From positions 993,856-1,026,355 of the forward strand of contig CAUYUJ010004335.1 in NCBI GenBank assembly GCA_963575745.1: 32,500 nucleotides of DNA, given 5' to 3'. The number at the start of each line of letters is the position of its first letter. Position 1 is the stretch's first letter. The DNA comes from Prorocentrum cordatum (Eukaryota; Sar; Dinophyceae; Prorocentrales; Prorocentraceae). The notes beneath the pieces were generated by a model. The model saw only the letters and a list, made by a program, of their open reading frames with translations, was not told where the DNA came from and did not search any database. Of this stretch, positions 1 through 9,169 are shown piece after piece. A program made the position numbers and the translations under genes.

Positions 1-52
1 GTAGTAATAGTAGTGATGATGGTAGTAGCATTAATAGTATTAGTAGAATTAA

Positions 53-94
<42 letters not shown>

Positions 95-111
95 TAGTAG
101 TAGTAGTAGTA

Positions 112-143
<32 letters not shown>

Positions 144-500
144 TGTAGTGGCAGTAGCAGTAGGAATAGTTGTAGTAGTAGTAGTAGTAGTGGTAGTAGT
201 AGCGGTAGTCGTAGTAGTAGTAGTAGTAGTAGTAGTAGTTGTAGTAGTAGTAGTAGTAGTGGTGGTAATCGACGCAGTTTCTGTCGCAGTGGCGGCCGTA
301 GTCGCGCTACAAGTAGTAGCAGCTGCGGTAGAAGCAGCAGCCGTACCCGTAGCTGTAGTAGTAGTCGTAGTTGCAGAGGCAATACTCATCCCATCCAGTA
401 GTAGTAGTAGTAGTAGTAATAGTAGTAGCAGCAGTAGTAGTAGTAGTAGTAATAGTAGTAGTAGTAGTAGCAGTAGTGGTAGTACTAGTAGTAGTAGTAT

Positions 501-572
<72 letters not shown>

Positions 573-607
573 TCGTAACAGTAACAGTAGTAGTAGTAGT
601 AGTAGTA

Positions 608-646
<39 letters not shown>

Positions 647-742
647 AGAGTAGTAGTAGTAGTAATAGTAGTAGTAGTAGTAGTAGTAATAGTAGCCGTA
701 GTAATCGTAATAGTAGTAGTAGTAGTAGTCGTAGTAGTAGCC

Positions 743-773
<31 letters not shown>

Positions 774-848
774 CAGCAGCAGTAGTAGTAGTAGCAGTAG
801 TAGTAGTAGTAGTAGTAGTTATAGTAGTCGTAGTCGTAGCAGGAGTTA
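1..848. repeat. GTA/AGT trinucleotide microsatellite
   Basis: Nearly pure GTA/AGT triplets fill this stretch. Short interruptions occur at about 111-150 (GTC runs) and 270-390 (mixed GC-rich triplets). All frames on both strands are open or nearly so, giving poly-Val, poly-Ser and poly-Thr translations, so these open frames are not evidence of a gene. The stretch to about 1015 is unique-looking and shows no gene. Confidence 0.95.
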
Positions 849-1014
849 AAAGGCTAGAAATATCAATGATATCGGAACTAGAAGATGGTATCAATCCTGA
901 AGCGAATCTAACGGCGGAGTGGTCGTGATGGTGTTACTGGTGATAGTCACTGTTGTAGAAATATAGATAGTGGTAATGGTAGCGATACTACGACATGGCA
1001 AATATTCGTTGGTG

Positions 1015-2240
1015 GTCCTGTGCGTCACCGTGTCCGTGTGCACAACAACCACTGCACGTCACAGCGTCCTTGTACACGTAGCAAACGCGTGCACAACACC
1101 GCCTTTGTAAAACACGCTGACTGCGCAACCAAAACAACCACCGCAGCGTCCGGCGCACGCGTGCAATACAACGCCTGTGCAGCACCCAAAGGCCAGTGTA
1201 CAGCCCCAAGTTCCCGACGAGGCCCGACCTCTGGGAAATCGTGGTGGGCCCGGACCTGTCTAAGTAGATACGTGCCTTATTTGCGATTAGTGACTTTTCT
1301 CGGACGCGTCCCTTCATTTTGCATGTTGGGCCCACAGTGCTCGCGTGCACCACAGCGCCTGTACAACATGATGCTTGCGCAACCACAACATACGAATGCA
1401 CCACAGCGCCGGGCACCTGCGACTTCCACCATGCTTGTTCACACCACAAAGACTGTTTCCAAAATCCCGTCGAGGCCAAACTCCGTGGGGTCGAACGTAT
1501 CAACTTCAATCGACGGCACTTGTGATTATTGATGTTTGCCCAGAGAATGGGCATGTATTTTGGGCCCGCTGTGTCTGCGTGCAGAATAACGCCAGTGTGC
1601 AACACAATGCCTGTGCACCAGCCGACTGCGCCACAGCGTTTGGCGCCTGCGGCCACCACAAAACTTGTATACATCCCCAAATTCCCGACGGTGCTCAAAC
1701 TCCAGAAAGCCGTTGTGGGCCTGGGCTTTTCGAATAAAATGCGCTAGCTTTTTGTGAATATCGACTCCCGGCCTGGGGCACGGGCCGTCCTTTTATTTGG
1801 GCCCGCAATGAACTCGTGCACCACAGCTCTGGTGGTCAGCACGATGCTTGCGCCACCATAGCAGCCGTATCAACACCACCGCCACTGAGTCCTGCGCTCA
1901 CGACTGTGCCTGTGTACGCGCCTGCGTGCACCACGAAGCATGTCACCTCCAGGAGTCCCGACGGGGAACACCAACTTTGCCCACAACGCCTGCGTACAGT
2001 ACATCAACTGTGAGCACCACGGCGCTTGCGCACAGCATAACGCCTGTGCTCACGACAACGCCTGCATACATCACGGCGCTGGCAGCTACGAGCGTTGCGC
2101 TACGAGCACCACTCCAAAGAACGCGAGCGCAGCGTTACCTCGCAAATGCCATAGCGCCTGTGAAGACCACAGCATGCCTGTTTGAACACCAAGCAAGCCT
2201 GCGAGCGCTACAAGACGCCCATCGTCGCCCCGGGACGGCA
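1015..2240. repeat. Degenerate 15-bp GTGCACCACAGCGCC-type repeat with 235-bp higher-order period
   Basis: Variants of GTGCACCACAGCGCC recur throughout. A larger unit is superimposed: TTGGGCCC occurs at 1326-1333, 1560-1567 and 1797-1804, spaced 234 and 237 bases. A TCCCGACG-like box lies in the same relative place near 1211, 1467, 1683 and 1951. Short open frames here read as His/Cys/Thr-rich repeats. I treat them as by-products of the repeat. Confidence 0.8.
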
Positions 2241-2424
2241 ACCGTGACGTGATCTGAGAGGGGGCCGGTGCCGATCATGCCATTTATCGCCCAAAGGAAC
2301 AAAAAACAACAGGCTCAGGGCTAGGCGTGGGCAAGGGGGAGGACAAGATGGATGAGGAGAATGATGATGAGGGGAGGGGGGGAGGAGGGGGAGGTCGTCG
2401 TTGTCCTTCCCCCTTCGTGCCCAC
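2241..2424. other. G/A-rich intronic stretch next to the exon
   Basis: A purine-rich tract at about 2330-2398 (GGGGAGG and GGATGAGGAG runs) sits just past the predicted 3' end of the minus-strand exon. No separate gene is visible. If the exon ends at 2425, the next bases on the minus strand are GTGGGC, a usable GT donor, so this would be the start of a further intron that leaves the window to the left. Confidence 0.4.
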
Positions 2425-2532
2425 CTTCGCGACGGCGCTATCTTCTGGCAGCCCGCCCCAGCTGTACACTGTGTTCATCACGTAGATGCCCTTCTCCCAC
2501 AGCACGTCCAACACCTCGGTGTCGTTGATGGC
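2425..2532 (-). CDS. Internal exon of a TIM-barrel glycosidase-like gene
   Basis: The minus strand reads 36 codons in phase 0, from AINDTEVLDVLWEKG through IYVMNTVYSWGG to DSAVAK. The acceptor is CACGAG just before 2532 and a GT donor follows at 2424. The text continues the reading of the exon at 8541-8621, whose last codons are GINAVRTYE. Together they give the pattern seen in clan GH-A TIM-barrel glycosidases: an Arg-Thr-Tyr strand, then a helix, then a G-I-Y-V strand. That family placement rests on remembered pattern, not a search. Catalytic residues of such enzymes would lie in later exons outside this window. Both flanking frames stay open for a short way, so exact splice points depend on the direct repeat ATGGCCTCGT at 2528-2537. 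The plus strand of the same stretch is also open and is the main alternative reading. Confidence 0.5.
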
Positions 2533-2673
2533 CTCGTGGCGGCGGAGGCAGGCTCGTGGTGGCGCGCAGTTTTGCACGCGGATGCGTTTTTGAGGAAGAA
2601 CCGTATAGCAGGCGTCCCCGTTGATAAAGATGGGGGATGTTATTTGACTGCGGAGCAATCGATTCGCTGATTA

Positions 2674-3800
2674 ATTCGGAAAAAATTTACGTCACCACGG
2701 TATGAGCAGACGCGCGCGTTCAATATCAAGATACATAAAATAATAAACGGGGATATTACATTCATGGCAAATCTTGCGAAAACCGTGGGGGATGATGGAC
2801 TGCGGCCGCGTGCGTTCAACCCGTGGGCAGAAGCGAACCGGGACGCCCAGTGAGCAATCTGCCTTAAACGACCAATTACTACAAGGCCAAGGGGATGCGA
2901 CGTTGAGACTGATCCGTTTGCGGCAAGGTCGGGAATTTTTAGGCAGGAATTGAAGTCCAGCTTGGCTTAGATCCGCTAGCCTACCTTGTCCGCAGTACTG
3001 ACGAGTTAACTACTCCAGCGCTTACCTTCGCGAAACTGACCTGAATGTTCCACATTCCCAGTTTGTGAAGGTGGGCATCAAGGATTTGTATTTGGATGGG
3101 GGCCACAGATCGATTGCAGCCTCGAGTAAACTTCTCTTCAAAGAGCTGTGCCGAAAGGAATTAGGTGAACTGCTCGAGCGCATCTTGTTCCATCAGTAAG
3201 TGGACAGCGGCCACTTGGAGGATAATGAAATACGGCAGGTCCAGACACGAAGTGGAACCGGACAAGCACATTGTGGCGAACTGAATGGTGTGTATTTCTA
3301 TGAGCTGGTCGAGCGTAGGTTTGCGTGCAAACTGAACGTGCGCGAAACGTACCAAGTATAAGGGCACACTCGGTACCACGATGACCTGCTAATAGTATGT
3401 TAGAATGCGCATATGTTCGGCGAGTGGTTTCGTTCAAACATCTGGCAGCCGTGGCGTATCAGATAGAGATAGAGCCTTGGAGCAAGACCGAGGTACACAT
3501 GCTGAAGGTCACTGTGTTCAAAGGGGCGCGCTTTTGAGCGAGGCACGTGCTGGGCGTGAAGCCGTATATGAAGATTCCAGCCGAAAGGTGCCGCTGGCGC
3601 CATCCACTGCGCACCCACGAGCAGTCCATAACATTTGGCCCACAGCACATGTTTACAGACCCCGTGCAAGGAATAGCTCTGCAACCATATCTGCAGCAGC
3701 AGAGCCCGAGTTGCTTGGCACATTCTCTCACCATGGGCTCCTTAGTCGGTGGTGGTGAGAGCAAGCGCGATCAAGTACTACTCGCCGCCGCCAATGGATC
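2674..3800 (+). pseudogene. Decayed reverse transcriptase of a dinoflagellate retroelement
   Basis: Reading the plus strand across frame changes gives a protein-like text. Pieces are 2674-2853 (ends NPWAEANRDAQ, stop), 2792-2953 (SEQSALNDQLLQ), 2943-3044 (LGLDPLAYLVRSTDEL), 3002-3460 and 3460-3996. Three reverse transcriptase landmarks stand in order. FVKVGIKDLYLDG (3062-3100) resembles motif A, with Gly (GGC, 3074-3076) where the first catalytic Asp is expected. SGTGQAHCGELNGVYFYELVE resembles motif B. YHDD (3374-3385) is motif C. In-frame stops are TAA 3197, TAA 3359, TAG 3401 and TGA 3535, with frameshifts near 2950, 3030 and 3458. A later KPY...HPLRTHEQ segment fits the region after the polymerase core. 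The clade is unsure; a Penelope-like or dinoflagellate-specific lineage is possible. It cannot be active. Confidence 0.6.
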
Positions 3801-4261
3801 CGACAGCACGGAAGGTAGCAAAGAAGGTCTGGCTGAGCATCCCATGCAACCACACATTGTGAATGATCTGTGTGCCGGATGTCTAGAAGGGGATCGTGGA
3901 CAGCTGGCCCATGTTGTCAAAAGGCATCAGAAGACCTGCCGACATCATCATGGCATGGCGCGCCAGAAGGCCCTGTCTCCATGTAGTGTCATATGACGGA
4001 TAAAAGTTCGGCGCTATTCGATGATCACACTTGTATTGCAGAGGCTGCTGTAAGTCCAACACTCGGATGACACGTTCTGCTTCGTTGTTGGATCTGGAAT
4101 GTTGCTCAACAGAAGAATCGAACACAAGAGGGGGCGCGATCCACCGTCGCTGGCCTGGAAGAAACCTCCATCGGGAGGTCTGAAACCAGGGGGCCCTTCC
4201 CTTGCTTGCAAAAATATACTGGCGAAGGACCCAATCATATGCATTGGTGAGTGCCGCGTTG
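3801..4261. other. No gene recognised
   Basis: The minus strand has an open, fairly natural-looking stretch from about 4260 to 3880 (contains RVIRVLDLQQPLQYK and LMPFDNMGQLSTIPF). The plus strand continues the frame of the decayed reverse transcriptase to a stop at 3996. I cannot decide between them and recognise no family. Confidence 0.3.
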
Positions 4262-4640
4262 TGGGTTCCGCTCTCGGTGGAGCACCCTGCGGGGCCACGA
4301 CCCTCGTGAGGGGTGTGCCGAAATGGGCGGGGGACGCATGCGGACCCTGCCGCTGGGGCCTTCGGTGGAGCTCCGTGTGGGGCCACGATCCTCGTGAGGG
4401 GTGTGCCGAAATGGGCGAAGGGACGCATGCAGACCCTGCCGCTGGGGCCTTCGATGGAGCTCCCTGCGGGGCCACGACCCTCGTGAGGGGTGTGCCGAAA
4501 TGGGCGGGGGACGCACGCGGACCCTTCCGCTGGGGCCTTCGGTGGAGCTCCCTATGGGGCCAGGATCCTCGTGAGGGGTGTGCCGAAAGGGGCGGGGGGA
4601 CGCATGCGGACCCTGCCGCTGGGGCCGTCTGTTTGGAATA
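4262..4640. repeat. 88-bp tandem repeat, about four units
   Basis: Units run from GGTGGAGC...CCTGC through GGGGTGTGCCGAAATGGG to ACGCATGCGGACCCTGCCGCTGG. The box CACGAnnnTCGTG, a 5-bp inverted repeat, falls at 4296, 4384 and 4473, and a mutated copy lies at 4561, giving spacings of 88, 89 and 88. The unit is close to but not a multiple of three, so overlapping open frames on both strands repeat the same peptides in different phases. No coding role is claimed. Confidence 0.85.
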
Positions 4641-4722
4641 CCCTCTGGGAAGGCGAGAATGTCAGCTCCCCCATACCGCGAGCGCGGCGGCGGCACCTTG
4701 AATGGAGCACTGCCGCAGGCCT

Positions 4723-6690
4723 TCAAGCCCGTGGGCGCTGGATGGGGGCGTCTGCGCGGCAGGGGAACGGCGGGGAGGGCGGCGCCCTCGCCCGTCGCAG
4801 CGGAGGCGGTGGTCTCAGTGGTTGCATGGAGACTTCTGGAGCTACCGACAGCGGAGAGCGCAGTGCTGGCGCGGGCGCGTCGGGGACCCCGCCCGGCTCG
4901 ACCGAGGGGAAACAACGCGTCGCTGGCGACCGCCGTTCGGGGGGGAGGCAATTCTGTGCCCCGACTGGGCTGAGTCGCGCGCATGCTGCGGCGCGGGCCC
5001 CCCCCGGTCGCGCGCCGTCCGAGTCCCCGCTCGCGGCCGGCGGCGGGGGGCGGAGGGGGCCGGCGGAGGGGGCGCCGGACATGGGGGGGTCGCTACCAGT
5101 AGAAGTGCCTCGCGGGAGGTCGGCGCCCAGCATGGGCGCGGCCAGGGCGGCGTCGCGGGCCAGTTGCGCAAGGGCGCTCTGGGCCTCGGGCGACGCGCGA
5201 CGGGCGGCCTCGCCGAGGATGCGCGCGCGGGCTAAATCGGCGACGCAGGTGCCAGGGATGCTCCGACATGGGGAGAAGCTGTCGAAGTGCGCTGGGCGTG
5301 ACTGGGGCCCCTGGTCCCGCGCCTTGAGAGGGCGTTGACGCCTGGGAGCCGCGAGGATGCCGAGTTCCTTGTAGAGGGCGCACGTGTCCACGATGCCCAG
5401 CGGGGCGTTGAGCTTGCCGCGTCCGATCGGGTCGAGCATCCAGGCGGCCGTGGCCATCGGCCACTGCCAATGGGTCGGCGGTCCGCTAGGCGACACGGAC
5501 AGCGCCGCGCCGCGCGTCTGAATCCATGCGGCGAAGGCGGCGATGCGTGACGAAAGGAAGTAGGCGGCGTAGATCCCAAGAGCTGCAGTAGCCGCGCGAT
5601 CCGCGAACCTGCGGGGCTTTCGGGGAATTTCCCACGATTGGGGGCCCGGGGAAGCCCCTGAAGCGTAGCGGGGCCCCTCGGCCGGTCGCGCGGTCGGGGA
5701 GGGCCCCGCAGCACTCCGTCCGCCGCGGCGCTCCGCGAAGCGTTGGCCCCGGCAAGAGCAGCAGCGGCAGCTCGTTCCTTGGGCGGGGCGACGTCGACGA
5801 CTGCCCTCGGCGGCGGGGGGGTCGGCGCGGGGCGCCGGGGCGCCTGAGCCGCCCCGCAAGCGCCGTGGGCCACGACGGAGGCGACGTGGTCGGCCCCGGC
5901 CGCGAGGGATGCCCGTCGTGCAGCGTCGGCAGGAGAAAAAACAGTCACCCAGCCCAGAAAGGGCGGGGGGACATCGCCCTTCTGGCCAGGGGTCGCGACT
6001 GATAGGCGCCCACCGGAAGCGACAGCCAGCGCGGCGAGCTCGCCCGGAGGGGGAGTGAGATGCAGCGCGCGGAGCCCAGCGTCTGGGCAGCTCGGCGACG
6101 GGGGCTGCAGTTGCGGGCTGGTGCCCTGGAAGTCCAGGCGGACGCGGCGAGGACGCAGTCCTCCCCGATTTGTCGGGATGGAGGAGGGCGCCGGCGCGAC
6201 GCGCCCGCGCGGGCGCGGCAACCAGAGTCTGCGAATGATCCGGGCGCGGATGGCGCCGACGACGACGGCGTCTCGGAGCCCAGCGTCGGGGGCCTGCCCG
6301 ACCATGGGAGAGCGCGCCATGGCGGACGGCGCGGGCTCGCCGCGGGGGCCCCGTTGGTGTCCAGCGGGGTGAGTTTGACGAGCTCCAGGCGCTCGGCCAG
6401 ACGATCGCGCCTAGGGGGTCACTCTGCGAGGCGACGGGAGATGACTTATGCCCCTGGCAGCGCGTGAGATTGGACCGCTGCTCATGGATCTCGTTGCAGG
6501 GGTGCACCAGGTTGAAGTGCCGTGGGCAGGTGCGCCTCCGCCGCCGCGAAACGACACGACAACCATTCCCCAAGTCTGCGGCAAGACTCCAAGACTCGTG
6601 TCTGGGTGTTTGGCGCATGGTGGCGTAAGGGGCATTCCACAACGTTTGGTCCAAACGTGCGCGACAGCTCAGCTCTGGCGTCTTGGGCAA
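4723..6690 (-). CDS. Long GC-rich open frame, function unknown, doubtful
   Basis: This is a 655-codon open frame on the minus strand. Its first half is Arg/Pro-rich and low in complexity. The part around codons 370-540 is the most protein-like: an Ala-rich helical stretch (LGIYAAYFLSSRIAAFAAW), then THWQWPMATAAWMLDPIG and ARILGEAARRASPEAQSAL. A second minus frame at 5232-6320 is also open and looks equally natural in its early part (GGRLSVATPGQKGDVPPPF). In DNA this rich in G and C stops are rare, so length alone proves little. If it is an old element, a frame change near 5700 would join the two natural-looking parts. I recognise no family. Confidence 0.25.
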   Translation of the reverse strand: MPKTPELSCRARLDQTLWNAPYATMRQTPRHESWSLAADLGNGCRVVSRRRRRTCPRHFNLVHPCNEIHEQRSNLTRCQGHKSSPVASQSDPLGAIVWPSAWSSSNSPRWTPTGPPRRARAVRHGALSHGRAGPRRWAPRRRRRRRHPRPDHSQTLVAAPARARRAGALLHPDKSGRTASSPRPPGLPGHQPATAAPVAELPRRWAPRAASHSPSGRARRAGCRFRWAPISRDPWPEGRCPPALSGLGDCFFSCRRCTTGIPRGRGRPRRLRRGPRRLRGGSGAPAPRADPPAAEGSRRRRPAQGTSCRCCSCRGQRFAERRGGRSAAGPSPTARPAEGPRYASGASPGPQSWEIPRKPRRFADRAATAALGIYAAYFLSSRIAAFAAWIQTRGAALSVSPSGPPTHWQWPMATAAWMLDPIGRGKLNAPLGIVDTCALYKELGILAAPRRQRPLKARDQGPQSRPAHFDSFSPCRSIPGTCVADLARARILGEAARRASPEAQSALAQLARDAALAAPMLGADLPRGTSTGSDPPMSGAPSAGPLRPPPPAASGDSDGARPGGARAAACARLSPVGAQNCLPPERRSPATRCFPSVEPGGVPDAPAPALRSPLSVAPEVSMQPLRPPPPLRRARAPPSPPFPCRADAPIQRPRA

Positions 6691-7123
6691 TTACCTGATT
6701 GAGGGGAAGAGCTATCCAACGCAGGTGGCGCCCAGCCGATGGGTCGCGGAGTCTGTCGAGAGCTCGGAGGGCCTGTTGAGCACCAGGAGCGGCCGAGATG
6801 GGCGTAATGGTGCGCGTCCTTTGGGCACGGGCCGCTCCAGACAGGCCAGCGGACCCCTCCGCGCCAACAATGGTGCCGGGGGCGTGGGAGCGACTAGCCC
6901 CGATGATGCCCTCGGTGGGGATGGGGCCGGCCGAGAACAGGAGGATGCCGTCGCGTGCGAAGCGGACCTTGATGCGAAAGTCGGCGGCAACGGTGTTGGC
7001 AGTCATGTGCGCCCGAGCGAGACCGCCGTGCCTGATGGGTATGTGGGTGTGCTCAACGGCGCTGTCCTCGATCCAGCAGGGCAAGTGGTCGGAATATCCG
7101 ACCGCGGGAGAGCGTGGATCCAT
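6482..7123 (-). CDS. Coding-like open frame with an SDHLP motif, possible endonuclease-domain end of a LINE
   Basis: The minus strand gives 213 codons with a natural composition at the start (SDHLPCWIEDSAVEH, NTVAADFRIKVRFARDGILL, AGPIPTEGIIG). SDHxP is the last conserved motif of the endonuclease/exonuclease/phosphatase fold used by many LINE endonucleases. That is the only hint of function, and the motif is short. Upstream on the same strand (7713-7003) another open frame overlaps in a different phase and could hold earlier parts of the domain after a frameshift. The plus strand is also open across most of this stretch. Inside the predicted intron, a retroelement fragment would be unsurprising. 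Confidence 0.25.
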   Translation of the reverse strand: MDPRSPAVGYSDHLPCWIEDSAVEHTHIPIRHGGLARAHMTANTVAADFRIKVRFARDGILLFSAGPIPTEGIIGASRSHAPGTIVGAEGSAGLSGAARAQRTRTITPISAAPGAQQALRALDRLRDPSAGRHLRWIALPLNQVIAQDARAELSRTFGPNVVECPLRHHAPNTQTRVLESCRRLGEWLSCRFAAAEAHLPTALQPGAPLQRDP

Positions 7124-7681
7124 TGCTCGAGGTCCGGAACCGCAGTGGAGACGCTTGGAACGCCAAAGGGATCGACGAGGCGCACGGGGTGGTGCAAAAG
7201 TGGCTGCACACCCGCAGCCACTAGGGAAGGGCGGTCACGTGGAAGGCGTGCACAGTGGTGGCGCGGACGCTGTGCGACTTGAGCGCGCGGAGAAGGAGCG
7301 TGTGGCGATGTGACGCGGGGGGTGCGAAGAGAAAGGGGGTCCTGCCAGTGCAGGGTGGCCGGCGGCGGGACGGCGTGTCGAACAGGCTGTTCTCGCGTGG
7401 CGATGTGGAGCGTGAGAAGCTCAAGGTACCAGCCTGCTTGCCTGTGCCTTGGGTTACCGATAGCGACGAGGTTCTGGGCCTCGCCATGCATGCAGTGGCC
7501 CCCGAGTCTGCGGGCCGCGAAAGGAAGCCCCACGGCGGCGGGGGTGTAGGAGTTGACGGTGCCGTGGGCGCCGCCAAGGGCGGATTGCGGAGTGGGGGCC
7601 CCTGCCCTCGGAGCGCCAGCGCTCTCGTCTGGGCGAGCGGGTTGCGCGGGTTGCCCGGGTTGCTTTCCTGGGTTGGCTGTG

Positions 7682-8282
<601 letters not shown>

Positions 8283-8535
8283 TTGCTCCTTTGTCGTCTC
8301 GGGGCCGACTGGACACGTCCTTATGAATTTTGAACATCACAAGGCCATCGCGAAATTGCTGCTGCTGCTTCCTGGTCCCCCACCTGTGCCACTAACTACT
8401 CATCCTATTCATCCTGCTCATCCTGCCGCTGTCGCTTCTGATGCTGATGATACTCGCAGCCATCCTACAAAGCGCCCTCGTTGCCCCACTGCTTACGTAC
8501 CATCGACTCACTTTTCTTTCTGATCCTACCCACCC
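8283..8535. other. Intronic stretch, no firm gene
   Basis: A plus-strand frame runs out of the microsatellite into a short non-repeat tail (NFEHHKAIAKLLLLLP, then THPTKRP-like Pro/His-rich text) and stops at 8521-8523. It lies in the predicted minus-strand intron and I see no supporting motif. Confidence 0.3.
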
Positions 8536-8540
8536 ATGGC

Positions 8541-8621
8541 CTCGTATGTGCGGACGGCATTGATGCCGGCACTCGCCATCAACTCGCTGTCCACAGCAAC
8601 GAAACCGCGGTAGTCAAGGTC
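8541..8621 (-). CDS. Internal exon of the same TIM-barrel glycosidase-like gene
   Basis: The minus strand reads 27 codons in phase 0, DLDYRGFVAVDSELM then ASAGINAVRTYE. A CAG acceptor sits just before 8621 and a GC donor just after 8541. The same frame is open further upstream to a TGA at 8858-8856, so the exon may be longer, up to 105 codons (includes GPIFAPSRSCIEAG and FRTDTFSSAQQ). Without splicing the frame ends at TAG 8528-8526, four codons after the donor. A strand-helix pair ending in a GINAVRTY-type motif is common in N-terminal parts of GH-A TIM-barrel enzymes. No ATG starts the frame, which fits an internal exon. The first exon was not found in this window. The plus strand here has stops in the exon stretch, which favours the minus reading. 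Confidence 0.5.
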
Positions 8622-8879
8622 CTGCTGGGCCGATGAGAAGGTGTCAGTCCGAAACCAGGTCCGCACGGACCTGGCCGTGGAGGTGGCTCCCTGCTGGTTG
8701 GAAACTGGACGGGTGATGCAGCGAGCCAGCGTGGCATCGCAAAATATGACCGCGAACCGGCCTGCTTCTATGCAAGATCTGGACGGGGCGAAGATTGGCC
8801 CGCTTATGTTCTCGGCGAGGGAATCAGACTCCCCGCGCGCGTTGTTGTATATGCTTCATATTGGGGGCGCATCTTTTGC

Positions 8880-8985
8880 TTCCGCAGGTTCCGCCAGCTT
8901 CCGCCAACTTCCGCCCGCGGAGGCGGTTTCGTTTTACTTCCGCCGCCTTCCGCCGCCTTTCCGCCGCCTTCCACCGAGGAAGAGA
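8880..8985. repeat. TTCCGCC short tandem repeat
   Basis: TTCCGCCAGC, TTCCGCCAAC and TTCCGCCGCC variants recur at 7-10 base spacing on the plus strand. The tract lies between the upstream exon and the composite repeat at 9014 and would form part of an upstream intron. Confidence 0.75.
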
Positions 8986-9169
8986 TGGCAACGCATTCGA
9001 TCTGGAACGTCTCATATACACTCATAACTTGTGTTAAGAAATTATGTGTTAAGAAATTGAGACCCAGCTTCGGTGAATTTCTTAACCCCGGTGCGAAACC
9101 CAGCTTTCGCCCCCGAATTTCTTAACGAATCGGGTGTTGCCACGCGACCACCGGCACAGCCAACCAGCA

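Noticed and set aside
8537-8855. Reading the 105-codon minus frame as a complete small gene
   Set aside because: It has no start near its upstream end, and the frame runs into a stop four codons past a repeat-flanked donor, which fits an exon better.
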